A stretch of 37,308 bases of DNA. Source: an uncultured Prevotella sp. Its GTDB lineage: Bacteria; Bacteroidota; Bacteroidia; Bacteroidales; Bacteroidaceae. Under the pieces are notes generated by a model. It searched no databases. It worked only from the letters and a program-made list of their open reading frames with translations, and was not told the DNA's origin. This document shows positions 15,796 through 24,833 of this stretch, one piece after another (position 1 is the first letter of the stretch; the number at the start of each line of letters is the position of its first letter). The stretch covers positions 1 to 37,308 of the forward strand of contig CALGHW010000009.1 in the NCBI GenBank assembly GCA_937916075.1. Reading direction: 5' to 3'. A program made the position numbers and the translations under genes.

Positions 15796-18700
15796 ATGAA
15801 GACGAACCTAAAATTAAGACTGTGGTCAACCGCCATCCTGTCTCTGATATGGAGCTGGATATACGCGGCATCGGTGACGCTACCGAATTTCAAGACCACC
15901 GACGACCTCGTCGGAAAAACCATTTCCAACCTAACCGGATTTACACAGACCACCGGTGACTTTACCCTGGAGGCAAAGGCGAAAGCCGGCGTCCCCATCA
16001 AGTTGCTGTTTGGGCACATCAGTTATACACCTACCGCCGACGGACTGGTACGGCTGGTACAAAAAGACGGCCAGGTGTATGTCTTTGAGAACAATGCCTA
16101 CATCACCACGCTCACGCCCGAATATATCTATCAAGAGCAAGGAGGCAACCTGATGCGCAACGGCAGCTTTGAGACCGTGACCGACCAATTGACGTCTGGA
16201 CGCTGGAAAGCCGCCGACTGGGAGACCTGGGACGGCGGAACTCCCACTTGGGGCGGAGACGCCGGATATGTCAATGTCCGCGAAAACGCCAATTATTGTT
16301 CTGACGGCAAAAAAAGCATCATCCTCCACTCACGCAGCCGGTGGCTTTGCCAACAACTCACCGACGGAGCCCTGGAAGCCGACGGAGTATACCAACTGTC
16401 ATGCGACTACTGGACATCCGAAGGGGCCGGTAACGGCAACGGGACATACAAATTCTGGCTCGGCTCATCCTTGGCCGGCAATGACCTGATGGAGATAGAC
16501 GGATACACCACCTTGGAAGGCAAATACACCAAACAGTCGTTTAAGACCCTTTTCCAGGCACCGTCTTCACTCACGCCATCCTTATTCTTCTCCTTCTACC
16601 GCGCCGAGTCAAAAGTAGACTGGCTTGACAACGTGAAACTGGTCAAAGTCATACCCGACCAAGCCGGACTGGAAGGCACCTCATCAGCCATCTACACCAC
16701 AGGGGCATACGCACCCCGGAGCATGAGCTTGCCCGAGGGAGCATCTATCGACATGACCCCCAATATCAGCAATCCCAATTTTGACAACGGCACAATCACA
16801 AAGAACGCACCGACAGGCTGGACCTTCGACGGCAACGTCACGACATCCAAGATAAGCACGGGGGCCAAGGGCAACGGACTGATTCCCGCCGACCAGAACC
16901 ACTGGCAACTGTGGCAGGAAGGCGGAACCCTCAAAGGACGCGCCTACCAAACCATCAACAACCTGCCTAACGGACGATACGCTGTATCTGCCGATATCTG
17001 CACGTCAGGATTCAGCGGAAACGTCAACCTCTATGCCAACTATGGCACACAAGCCCTGGCTACCAACACAGCCAAGCGGTATACGGCAACCGGCATCGTC
17101 GTTGACGGAACATTGGAAATAGGTATCTCACTCAATATTTCCGGCAGTGTGACGGTTGATTTTGACAACTTCACGCTTCAGTATCTCGGCATGGACACCG
17201 AGGGCTACCATGAAATACTCCAACTGAAGATAAAAGAAGCGGAGGCCATCCTGACCAACCTGTCGGACGGCTACGACCCCGCCAGCATCAACCAGGCCAT
17301 CGCCAAGGCCAAGGCCATAGACGACAAGGCCAAGGCCGATGACATCATCGCCGCCATTGCCGCCATCGACAAGGCTTTGGACGACTATCAGGCCTATGTG
17401 GAAAAATGTGCCGCAGAGCGCAAGAACAAAGAGGACTTCAAGGCTTTGGTAGAAGCCGCCAAGAACGAACGCGCCAACGAGACCTATCCCGGAACAGCCG
17501 ATTTCGACAAGGCTATTGCCGAAGCGGAAGCTTTTCTTGCCCAGATGGAAACCGACCCGACCATCTCCACCACAACAGCTACCGACGCTCTGAACGCAGC
17601 CCGCGAAGCATACTATAACTCACAATATCCTATACAGCCCGTGAAACAAGTCGTGTCTACCGTCGACCTGTCACTCAACGGATCAGAGAAATACACGCTC
17701 CGCGTGGACGGAAAAGCCTTTTACCCCACAGCCATCCAAGTGCGCGGTGACAAGCTGCGCGGCTATTTAGGCTGGAATGAGACCGAGATTGAGGCAGCCT
17801 TCAAACGTGCGGCCGATGACGGATTCAACACGCTCAGCGTACCTTTGTTCTGGAGCGAGGTGGAGCCTGAAAAGAATCATTTCGACTGGCACCTGCTGGA
17901 CCGCTATCTCGGATGGTGCAAGAAATATGGCGTCAAGATGGAAATACTCTGGTTCTCCTGGAGCAGCGGCGGACGCGTACAGTATCTGTGGAACTACAAC
18001 GGAAAGCAGACTCTCCGCACGCCCGACTACGTGTGCTCTAAAGACGGAAAATCAGAATTCAACATGCTGCGCGACTCTTGGGAATATTCTCTTGACTGGC
18101 GCGACACCAACCTCCGCTCACGCGACACTTATGTACTGGGCAAGGTCATGGAACACGTGGCCCTGTGGGACGCCAACAACGACCAGCCACACACCGTAGT
18201 GGGCGTACAGCTGGGCAACGAGGCACGCGCCCATGGAGGAAACAGCGCCACCGCTGCCGAAATCATCGACTACTACCATCATGTGGGCAGTGCGGTAAAG
18301 GACTCTAAATATGTGACCTGGACACGACTCAACTGCGTGTCTTACGAGACATCTGGACGCACATCTGCCAATGAGAGCAAGCGAAACAACGGCGGCACCA
18401 ACATCGACTTTGTGGGCATCGACATCTATGGCACCAACGCCAGCAAGGTGAAAGGCAACATGGACGGACAGCTCGGAACCAACGGAAAGAATTTCCGCAT
18501 GATTATGGAAATCGACGCCAAAGACGCCAACTCACCACTCTACCAGATGGCCGCCCTCGCCGGCGACAAGGCCTTCGACTACTACAACTTAGGACCCGTA
18601 GACGGCAACGGACTGTATGCCAACAGTGGCAACACACTCACCGAGCGCTCCCACATCACACTGGTACGCCAGCGAAACAAGATACTGAACATGGCCAACC

Positions 18701-20892
18701 AGGACATTGCCCTCCACAGCCACGGCAACGGACTGTATGTCTACAACTATGCGGGCAACTCCACTGCACAGGAGACAGGACTGAGCGGCATCAGCTTCCC
18801 TCCCAGCGCAAGCAGCACACAGGCCATCGCCGTGCGTCACAGTAAATACCAGATAGCCCTGCTGGCCACAAATGCCGGCAAGTTTACCATCCCTGCCTCT
18901 CTCCAGGTGACCTCTGCGCAGACAGGATCTTTTGACGCCAACAACCAATGGAAGAAAGGATTTGACCTGAACATCAACAACAACACCGTGACTCTGACTG
19001 ATGCCACTTGTGTGCTCCTCACACTGAAAGGAAACGAGGAAGAGAAAGACGAGCTCGTGGTCAACGGTGAGTTCAACGAGGGTACCAGCGGATGGACCAA
19101 CACCACCAACGCCTCTACCTATAAAGTAAGCACGGCAGCCAAAGGCGACGGGTCGGTCATCTGGGCCGACGGAGGACATCTCCAGTTGTGGAGCGGCGGC
19201 AGTATTACAGGAAAGGTGTTCCAAAACATTACCGTGCCCAACGGTAAGTACACGCTGACCGCAGGCTGCTTTGCCACTTTCGGCGGAACGGTGTATCTTT
19301 ATGCCAACAATGAGAAGGTAGCCATCGAAAACAACAAAAACGCATACTATAAAGTAGTGGTCAACGTGACCGACGGCAACCTTCAGATAGGACTGGATAT
19401 CAACACTTCCGGAGGCAGCACGGATATAGAATGGGACCACGTCGTGGTCACTCCCGGCGATGCTGACACGCCTCAGCCCACCAAAAAACGCAAGGTGTTC
19501 ACCATCGGAGACTCCACCATGGCCAACAAGACCAGCAAGACGGAGCGTGGCTGGGGCATGCTCTTCCCCGACTTTGTCAATGCGGACAGCGTCGTGGTCA
19601 CCAATGCAGCCATGGACGGACGAAGCACATTGAGCTTCATCAACGAAGGACGCTGGACTACCGTGGTCAACCAACTGGAGAAGGGTGACATCGTCATGAT
19701 GCAGTTCGGCCACAACGACGAGAAAACCGACAACTCACTCCATACCGACCCGCAGACCACCTATAAAGCAAACCTCAAACGCTTTATCACCGAGGCTCGC
19801 GCCAAGGGAGCCGAGGCAGTGCTCCTCACACCGATTGTACGCCGTATCTTCGGCAGCGACGGCAATATCTACGACGAGCACACTGCGTATGCCGAAGCGG
19901 TAAGAGAACTGGCCACGGAACTGGATGTTCCCCTGATCGACATGAATGTCTACAGCAACCAGTATGAGAACATCGCCGGCATCGTGGGCAGTCGCAAACT
20001 GCATGAATACTTCCCCGGCACGGAGATTGACAATACCCACCTCTGCGAGTTGGGCGCTTATATCACGGCCCGCTGTGTGGCGGAGGAAATAGCCAAGAAC
20101 AAAAACATAGCCATCGCCCTCAACAAGAGTCCCAAAGCGCTGGAAGGTGCCTATACCCCCACGCTCGACTATGTGAAGCATGCTTTCCTGGAGAATTATC
20201 CCAATGAGGAGGTACCTGCCACACTCGAAGCCATCGACACCAAGACACGCCAACTGCGCCACGACGCGCGTCTGGCCCTTGAAACGGCAGCCGACAACAC
20301 TGACGCGACTTTCGCACTGGTCAATCCCGACTTTGAGGAAGGACTCTGCTGGTATAACGCCGTTCAGGCTACCCGCCCCATGGGATGGCAAGTGGACAAG
20401 AACACCAGCGGACAGGAAAACATCGTGGTGAAAACCGCCGACGGTGTCACTTACTTCATCGTGTGGGCCTCTACCATGAACTACATAGATATGTACCAAA
20501 CCGTCAGCGGCTTAGGCAACGGAACCTATGAGGTAACAGCAAAGGTCAAGGCCAGCAAGGGCAATGCCAATGGAGGAACATGGCTCTATGCCAACACCAC
20601 AGCCGGAAACAACAAGACTGTGGCCACCCAAACGGAAACATGGACCCCGATGAGCGTGAAATGTAACGTCAACGACGGAACACTCCGCCTGGGACTCCGC
20701 TCAGAAAGCGGATGGTATGCGAGACTGGCCGACGTACACCTCACCAAGGTTGACGGAAGCAACGGCATAGAAACTGTTACAAGCAACCTCCCGGAACATC
20801 AGGACATCTACAATCTTCAAGGCTGTAAGGTCAATAATATGAACGCCAAGGGCATCTATATCATAGGCCATCGGAAAGTTATCAAGAAGTAG
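15796..20892 (+). CDS. Secreted multidomain enzyme: clan GH-A glycosidase + CE12-like acetylesterase + CBM-like modules
   Basis: 1698 residues with a signal peptide (to about 25). Order: jelly-roll carbohydrate-binding-like modules (~118-290 and ~320-470); a helical, Ala/Lys-rich FIVAR-like spacer (~473-615); a GH42/GH35-like (beta/alpha)8 glycosidase (~630-970) with acid/base N808-E809 in Q-L-G-N-E-A-R and probable nucleophile E905 in M-E-I-D; another CBM-like module (~1083-1225); a rhamnogalacturonan-acetylesterase-like SGNH domain (~1232-1440) with G-D-S-T (S1240), G-H-N-D (1305-1308) and D1412-N-T-H1415; a further CBM-like module (~1500-1650); and a tail ending G-I-Y-I-I-G-H-R-K-V-I-K-K. 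The CBM-like modules near 350-440 and 1110-1200 resemble each other, suggesting duplication. Predicted role is removal of beta-galactosyl side chains and acetyl groups from rhamnogalacturonan I at the cell surface. No SusC/SusD pair is adjacent. Exact glycosidase family is uncertain. Confidence 0.88.
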   Translation: MKTNLKLRLWSTAILSLIWSWIYAASVTLPNFKTTDDLVGKTISNLTGFTQTTGDFTLEAKAKAGVPIKLLFGHISYTPTADGLVRLVQKDGQVYVFENNAYITTLTPEYIYQEQGGNLMRNGSFETVTDQLTSGRWKAADWETWDGGTPTWGGDAGYVNVRENANYCSDGKKSIILHSRSRWLCQQLTDGALEADGVYQLSCDYWTSEGAGNGNGTYKFWLGSSLAGNDLMEIDGYTTLEGKYTKQSFKTLFQAPSSLTPSLFFSFYRAESKVDWLDNVKLVKVIPDQAGLEGTSSAIYTTGAYAPRSMSLPEGASIDMTPNISNPNFDNGTITKNAPTGWTFDGNVTTSKISTGAKGNGLIPADQNHWQLWQEGGTLKGRAYQTINNLPNGRYAVSADICTSGFSGNVNLYANYGTQALATNTAKRYTATGIVVDGTLEIGISLNISGSVTVDFDNFTLQYLGMDTEGYHEILQLKIKEAEAILTNLSDGYDPASINQAIAKAKAIDDKAKADDIIAAIAAIDKALDDYQAYVEKCAAERKNKEDFKALVEAAKNERANETYPGTADFDKAIAEAEAFLAQMETDPTISTTTATDALNAAREAYYNSQYPIQPVKQVVSTVDLSLNGSEKYTLRVDGKAFYPTAIQVRGDKLRGYLGWNETEIEAAFKRAADDGFNTLSVPLFWSEVEPEKNHFDWHLLDRYLGWCKKYGVKMEILWFSWSSGGRVQYLWNYNGKQTLRTPDYVCSKDGKSEFNMLRDSWEYSLDWRDTNLRSRDTYVLGKVMEHVALWDANNDQPHTVVGVQLGNEARAHGGNSATAAEIIDYYHHVGSAVKDSKYVTWTRLNCVSYETSGRTSANESKRNNGGTNIDFVGIDIYGTNASKVKGNMDGQLGTNGKNFRMIMEIDAKDANSPLYQMAALAGDKAFDYYNLGPVDGNGLYANSGNTLTERSHITLVRQRNKILNMANQDIALHSHGNGLYVYNYAGNSTAQETGLSGISFPPSASSTQAIAVRHSKYQIALLATNAGKFTIPASLQVTSAQTGSFDANNQWKKGFDLNINNNTVTLTDATCVLLTLKGNEEEKDELVVNGEFNEGTSGWTNTTNASTYKVSTAAKGDGSVIWADGGHLQLWSGGSITGKVFQNITVPNGKYTLTAGCFATFGGTVYLYANNEKVAIENNKNAYYKVVVNVTDGNLQIGLDINTSGGSTDIEWDHVVVTPGDADTPQPTKKRKVFTIGDSTMANKTSKTERGWGMLFPDFVNADSVVVTNAAMDGRSTLSFINEGRWTTVVNQLEKGDIVMMQFGHNDEKTDNSLHTDPQTTYKANLKRFITEARAKGAEAVLLTPIVRRIFGSDGNIYDEHTAYAEAVRELATELDVPLIDMNVYSNQYENIAGIVGSRKLHEYFPGTEIDNTHLCELGAYITARCVAEEIAKNKNIAIALNKSPKALEGAYTPTLDYVKHAFLENYPNEEVPATLEAIDTKTRQLRHDARLALETAADNTDATFALVNPDFEEGLCWYNAVQATRPMGWQVDKNTSGQENIVVKTADGVTYFIVWASTMNYIDMYQTVSGLGNGTYEVTAKVKASKGNANGGTWLYANTTAGNNKTVATQTETWTPMSVKCNVNDGTLRLGLRSESGWYARLADVHLTKVDGSNGIETVTSNLPEHQDIYNLQGCKVNNMNAKGIYIIGHRKVIKK

Positions 20893-20928
20893 ACAACGGG
20901 GAAAAGACGTTTTTTGAATTTTAATATG

Positions 20929-20936
20929 TATCTTTG
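20929..20936 (+). promoter_or_regulatory. -7 element for the PAP2 gene (TATCTTTG)
   Basis: Perfect TAnnTTTG followed by C, 20 bases before ATG 20957. It shows the PAP2 gene is transcribed independently of the GH/CE12 gene. Confidence 0.6.
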
Positions 20937-20956
20937 CATCACTTTTTTTGAAGCGT

Positions 20957-21547
20957 ATGCAAAGATACATTTTTATTAAGATACTTTTTATCATTCTGGC
21001 CGTCTGCACGGCCAGTGAGGGCCAAGGCCAGGAATACAAGCGCTACCACGGCGACGGTATCGACAACGTGCTGGAATATGTGCCCACGGCGGCCGTGTTC
21101 GGCCTCAAGATGTGTGGCGTGAAAAGCGAGAGCACCTGGAGCAAGCGTCTTACCGTATCGGTGGCGTCAATGGCCATCAACGCCGGTGCGACATACGGTC
21201 TGAAGAAGATAGCACGACGCACCCGCCCCGACGGCACCGACAACGAGTCGTTTCCTTCGGGCCACACCGCCATCGCCTTCTGTGGCGCCACCACCCTTTG
21301 GCACGAATACCACAAGGTGAGCCCGTGGATAGGCGTGGCAGGCTTTGCCGTGGCCACCACAGTGGCCGTAGACCGGGTGCGGCGCAACCGCCACCACTGG
21401 GAGGATGTGGCAGCCGGAGCGGGCATCGGCATCTTATCGGCCGAGGCGGGTTATCTGATAGGCAACCTGATTATACCGAAGGAGAAAGAGGACAAGGTAA
21501 ACCTGTCTATCGCTCCCACGGGGATGAATCTCATCGTGAAACTGTAA
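20957..21547 (+). CDS. PAP2-family phosphatase
   Basis: 196 residues from ATG 20957 (an in-frame TTG at 20948 is less likely). A hydrophobic signal sequence (about 4-20) is followed by the three acid-phosphatase motifs: K-K-I-A-R-R-T-R-P, F-P-S-G-H-T, and R-V-R-R-N-R-H-H-W-E-D-V with the catalytic His. Members dephosphorylate lipid phosphates such as undecaprenyl or phosphatidylglycerol phosphates, or lipid A, at the periplasmic face. Beyond the signal and a hydrophobic stretch before the C-terminus there are few membrane spans, so it may be periplasmic or outer-membrane associated. Substrate not predictable. Confidence 0.9.
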   Translation: MQRYIFIKILFIILAVCTASEGQGQEYKRYHGDGIDNVLEYVPTAAVFGLKMCGVKSESTWSKRLTVSVASMAINAGATYGLKKIARRTRPDGTDNESFPSGHTAIAFCGATTLWHEYHKVSPWIGVAGFAVATTVAVDRVRRNRHHWEDVAAGAGIGILSAEAGYLIGNLIIPKEKEDKVNLSIAPTGMNLIVKL

Positions 21548-21565
21548 CCTTACATAGAAGAAACA

Positions 21566-21617
21566 ATCATCACAGCCAGTGAGAGACTGAACATATAAGG
21601 AAACTGGCTGTGATGAT
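21566..21617. terminator. Hairpin after the PAP2 gene, possible terminator
   Basis: Perfect 15-bp arms (21566-21580 and 21603-21617) around a 22-base loop. On the plus strand no T-run follows; on the minus strand the stem is followed by TGTTTCTTCT, somewhat better. It may end the PAP2 transcript, a minus-strand RNA, or both. Confidence 0.55.
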
Positions 21618-21826
21618 GCAACAACATAAAAACGCACTACAATAATCGTTACCCTGAAACACACATCGCACTACAAATCAAAATTTACCGTTTATCGCAA
21701 AGAAACTGTCTGTGTCCTCTTTCCAGTTGCAAAGATAAGGCGTCAGGCTGCGCACATAAGGGCACATTTGTTACCTTTCGCTGATAAAAAACGTTAAGAG
21801 CACAGGTCGCTATCACCTTTTATCAC

Positions 21827-21834
21827 TATATTTG
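21827..21834 (+). promoter_or_regulatory. -7 element for the Crp/Fnr gene (TATATTTG)
   Basis: Perfect TAnnTTTG followed by C; ATG 21872 lies 37 bases downstream. Confidence 0.6.
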
Positions 21835-21871
21835 CACACAGGAAATATAGATTAAGAGAAAGGATAAGCTT

Positions 21872-22540
21872 ATGGACGATAGCATCTTAGAAGCGTTAGG
21901 CGTGTGTCCGCTGTTTAACGGAATGACCACAGGCGACATCACAGCCGTCATGACAGACATCGCTTACAGAACGACCTACTTGGAAAAAGGCGAGCCGTGT
22001 GTCCTGTCGGGTGAGCGACTCACACACCTGGACATCATCGTGACAGGAGAGATGACGGCCCGAATGATGGGGGCCTCTGGACGCATGGTGGAGGTCATCC
22101 GGTGGCAGCGAGGCGGCATGCTTACACCTGGCTTTATCTTTGCCTCCGACAATACCTTGCCCGTCACCCTGGAGGCCGCAACCGAGGTAAAGCTGCTACG
22201 CCTGTCGGCCGGTGCCTTGGAACGCCTCATCCACGCTGACCTCCGAATCCAGACCAACTATATCCGCCGCCTGTCCGACATCGTTGCCTTCCTCGCGGAG
22301 AGGCTCCGCTTTCTGGCGCTGCTCACCGTGCGCGAAAAAGTGGCTTGCGCCATCATCGCCGAGGCACGGGCGCAGCAGAGCCGGACCATCGTGCTGCGCC
22401 GCTCCCGACAGGCTATCGCCGACAGTTTCGGCATACAGAAATTCTCACTGATGCGCTGTCTGGCCGACTTTGTGGCCAAAGGGGCCATACGGGTGGAGGG
22501 ACGCGCCATCACCATCCTGAACAGCGACAAGATGAAATAA
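21872..22540 (+). CDS. Crp/Fnr-family transcriptional regulator
   Basis: 222 residues. The N-terminal ~125 residues form a cyclic-nucleotide-binding-type beta-roll (L-F-N-G-M...E-K-G-E-P-C-V-L-S-G-E-R...I-V-T-G-E-M), then the dimer helix (I-R-R-L-S-D-I-V-A-F-L-A-E-R-L), then a winged HTH (~165-215: S-R-Q-A-I-A-D-S-F-G-I-Q-K-F-S-L-M-R-C-L). The Arg/Ser residues that bind cAMP in E. coli Crp and the N-terminal Fe-S cysteines of Fnr are not evident, so the signal is unknown. Cytoplasmic. It has its own promoter, and the deacetylase gene downstream has its own too; regulation of that neighbour is possible but not shown. Confidence 0.88.
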   Translation: MDDSILEALGVCPLFNGMTTGDITAVMTDIAYRTTYLEKGEPCVLSGERLTHLDIIVTGEMTARMMGASGRMVEVIRWQRGGMLTPGFIFASDNTLPVTLEAATEVKLLRLSAGALERLIHADLRIQTNYIRRLSDIVAFLAERLRFLALLTVREKVACAIIAEARAQQSRTIVLRRSRQAIADSFGIQKFSLMRCLADFVAKGAIRVEGRAITILNSDKMK

Positions 22541-22633
22541 CCGACAGCAGATGAATAACCAGCAACTTAGCAGCTTGGGACAATAGTCATGATTTTTGTA
22601 CGCTTTTACCCTGTACCCGCCACAAGAAACGGG

Positions 22634-22641
22634 TAACTTTG
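22634..22641 (+). promoter_or_regulatory. -7 element for the polysaccharide deacetylase (TAACTTTG)
   Basis: Perfect TAnnTTTG followed by CAC; ATG 22673 is 31 bases downstream. Confidence 0.6.
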
Positions 22642-22672
22642 CACATAAAGAACTAAAAAACCGAATTAAGCG

Positions 22673-23632
22673 ATGAAACGATTACGACACATGCTGTTTC
22701 TGCTCTGGATTTGTGTAAGCCCTATCACCGCACAAACCGCCACTTTCACTTCACAAGACATCAGCGTGGCCCGATACCTGGGCAACCGGAAAGCCGCCGT
22801 GAGCTACACTTTCGACGACGGACTGGAAGAACACTATACCCTGGTGTTTCCACAACTGGAGAAACGGGGATTGAAGGCTTCCTTTTGCATCATCGGCAGC
22901 AAGGTGGGACGCGACCAGAAAGGCACGCCCTGCATGACATGGGACCAGCTTGGAAAAATGGCTGACCACGGACAAGAGATAACCAGTCATGGATGGGGGC
23001 ACCGGAGCGTTGCCGGACTGACGGACGAGGAGTTGCGCCACGAGGTGCAACGCAACGACACCGCAATATACCAGCACACGGGAATATTCCCGCGCACCTA
23101 CTTCTATCCCGGCAACCGCAAGACCGACAGTGCCGTGGCCTTTTGCAGCCAAAACCGGGTGGGCACACGCACCCGGCAAATCAGTATAGGGTCAAAACGT
23201 GACACCACCTGGTTGCGCCACTGGATAGCCGACCTGCTGGAGAGCGGCGAATGGGGAGTGGGCATGACCCCCGGCATCACCCGGGGCTACGACGCCTTCC
23301 GGGATCCACAAACCCTCTGGAGCCATCTGGACTATGTGGTAACCTTACAAGACCGACTGTGGATAGGCCGTTTCTGCGACGTGGCGGCTTATATCAAGGA
23401 GCGTGACAGCACAAAACTGAAAATCCGGACGGGCCGACGCCATACCGTCATCCAGCCTTCCTGCCCGCTCGACAAACGAATCTTCACCATGCCACTCACC
23501 TTGACCGTCCGCACCGGCAACCAATTACAGGCCGTACAGGATGGCCACCAACTGACGGTCAGTCAAAAGGGAGGACTGTCCGTATTCAACTTCAATCCCT
23601 TTGGAGGGGCTATCCGCATCAGCCTGCGCTGA
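22673..23632 (+). CDS. Secreted polysaccharide deacetylase (NodB/CE4-type)
   Basis: 319 residues with a signal peptide ending near I-T-A-Q (21). NodB motif 1 is T-F-D-D-G (about 46-50, catalytic base and metal Asp), motif 2 is S-H-G-W-G-H-R-S with the metal-binding H-x3-H, and motif 3 is reduced to T-Y-F-Y-P-G-N. CE4 enzymes remove N- or O-acetyl groups from glycans such as chitin, xylan or peptidoglycan using a divalent metal. Residues after ~235 form a small beta-rich extension. It is convergent with the O-methyltransferase gene, 25 bases apart. Substrate unknown. Confidence 0.88.
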   Translation: MKRLRHMLFLLWICVSPITAQTATFTSQDISVARYLGNRKAAVSYTFDDGLEEHYTLVFPQLEKRGLKASFCIIGSKVGRDQKGTPCMTWDQLGKMADHGQEITSHGWGHRSVAGLTDEELRHEVQRNDTAIYQHTGIFPRTYFYPGNRKTDSAVAFCSQNRVGTRTRQISIGSKRDTTWLRHWIADLLESGEWGVGMTPGITRGYDAFRDPQTLWSHLDYVVTLQDRLWIGRFCDVAAYIKERDSTKLKIRTGRRHTVIQPSCPLDKRIFTMPLTLTVRTGNQLQAVQDGHQLTVSQKGGLSVFNFNPFGGAIRISLR

Positions 23633-23657
23633 CCGTCACAGTGGAGTAGGGTGGCCG

Positions 23658-24290
23658 TCATTTCTTCCGGATAAGTGTCAGTCCGTCGCGTAGCGGCAGG
23701 ATAACACACTCCACCCGCTCATCGCGGGCCACATAGTCATTGAAAGTCTCGATACCCTGAGTCTGGCTGTCTTTGTCGTAAGCATGGTCCACCACATGGC
23801 CGTCCCACAAGGTGTTGTCGGCCAAGATAAACCCGCCTGGGCGCACCGTGCGCAGAGCCATCTCGTAAGTCTCGGCATAGGTACGCTTGTCGCCATCAAT
23901 AAAAGCCATGTCAAACGTGATCCCCAGCCGGGGCGCCTCCGTGATGGCATCGCCGATGATAAACGCTATCCTGTCGGCCACCGGGGAGCCTTCTATCCAG
24001 GGACGGGTAAAGTCCTCCTGCTCGTCATTGATTTCAAAGGTATACACCTTGCCGCCTTCCTCCAGCCCTTCGGCCATACATATGGCGCTGTAACCACTGA
24101 ACGTACCCACCTCTAAAATGTTCTTCGGACGTATCATCCTCACCAGCATCTTCAGCAGCCGCCCCTGCAGATGGCCGCTGGCCATACGGCCGCGCAGCAA
24201 GTGGATGTTGGTGGCCCGATACAGGCGATACAAGTAGTCACCCTCTGGCTCTATGTGGTCGAGGATGTATTGTTCGAGCAGACTATCCAT
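23658..24290 (-). CDS. SAM-dependent O-methyltransferase (Methyltransf_3 type)
   Basis: 210 residues, the usual size. SAM-binding motif I is I-L-E-V-G-T-F-S-G-Y-S; the acidic motif after strand 2 is Y-T-F-E-I-N; M-A-F-I-D-G-D-K carries the metal-binding Asp and A-D-N-T-L-W-D-G the Asp-Asn pair of catechol-type O-methyltransferases. Cytoplasmic; acceptor unknown, small aromatic hydroxyls being the family norm. Its ATG overlaps the aroQ stop by 8 bases (ATGGATAG), so translation is coupled and the two genes form an operon. This pairing occurs in other Bacteroidota as far as I recall. Confidence 0.9.
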   Translation of the reverse strand: MDSLLEQYILDHIEPEGDYLYRLYRATNIHLLRGRMASGHLQGRLLKMLVRMIRPKNILEVGTFSGYSAICMAEGLEEGGKVYTFEINDEQEDFTRPWIEGSPVADRIAFIIGDAITEAPRLGITFDMAFIDGDKRTYAETYEMALRTVRPGGFILADNTLWDGHVVDHAYDKDSQTQGIETFNDYVARDERVECVILPLRDGLTLIRKK

Positions 24291-24714
24291 TGTTCTTGTG
24301 ATGTATCAGTCCCTCAACGGCCAGGCGGTAGGAGTCCAGTCCGAAACCGCAGATGACCCCCAGACAAGCACAGGAGATATAGGAGTGGTGACGAAACTCC
24401 TCACGCTGGTGGACATTTGATATATGTACCTCTATTACCGGGCAGCGCAATGAGCGGATACAATCCTGCAAGGCGATGCTGGTATGCGTATAAGCCCCCG
24501 CATTGAGCACCACGCCATCGTAACCGAAGCCCACTTCCTGGAGCTTGTTGATAAGCTCACCCTCTATATTGCTCTGATAATAACTTATCTCCACGTCGGG
24601 ATAGGCCGCCCGCAACTGGGGCAGATAGGTCTCAAACGAACTGCTGCCATAGATACCAGGCTCCCTGACACCGAGCAGGTTCAGGTTGGGGCCGTTGATG
24701 ATTTGTATTTTCAT
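24283..24714 (-). CDS. aroQ: Type II 3-dehydroquinate dehydratase
   Basis: 143 residues from ATG 24714, the normal length; the frame stays open to 24819, but the extra residues are Lys/Glu-rich and not family-like. AroQ converts 3-dehydroquinate to 3-dehydroshikimate in the shikimate pathway, in the cytoplasm. Motifs: I-I-N-G-P-N-L-N-L-L-G-x-R-E-P at the start, Y-G with the catalytic Tyr, L-N-A-G-A-Y-T-H-T-S, and V-I-E-V-H-I-S-N-V-H with the catalytic His. Divergent from the recombinase gene and overlapping the O-methyltransferase start. Confidence 0.94.
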   Translation of the reverse strand: MKIQIINGPNLNLLGVREPGIYGSSSFETYLPQLRAAYPDVEISYYQSNIEGELINKLQEVGFGYDGVVLNAGAYTHTSIALQDCIRSLRCPVIEVHISNVHQREEFRHHSYISCACLGVICGFGLDSYRLAVEGLIHHKNNG

Positions 24715-24797
24715 GCTTGTCTTCTTTGCTGTCATGTTGTCTTGTTTATCTTTAGCTTCTTTAACTTCCTTTGCTTTCACAACTTCTGAAAGCGGAT

Positions 24798-24824
24798 TAT
24801 CTTTGTAAAATCTCTGCAAAAATA
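24798..24824. promoter_or_regulatory. Back-to-back -7 elements for xerD (+) and aroQ (-)
   Basis: Plus-strand TATCTTTG at 24798-24805 precedes ATG 24834 by 28 bases; minus-strand TATTTTTG at 24824-24817 would serve aroQ with a ~97-base leader. The two elements are 11 bp apart and may exclude each other. Confidence 0.5.
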
Positions 24825-24833
24825 CGAAAAAAG

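Larger units (their letters stand above)
21548..21871. other. Intergenic region with hairpin, possible sRNA and crp-type promoter
   Basis: 324 bases without a convincing protein gene. It contains the 15-bp hairpin 21566-21617, a short direct repeat CGCACTACAA (21633, 21667), a minus-strand TATCTTTG at 21737-21730 pointing towards the hairpin, and the plus-strand promoter of the Crp/Fnr gene at 21827-21834. Confidence 0.5.
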
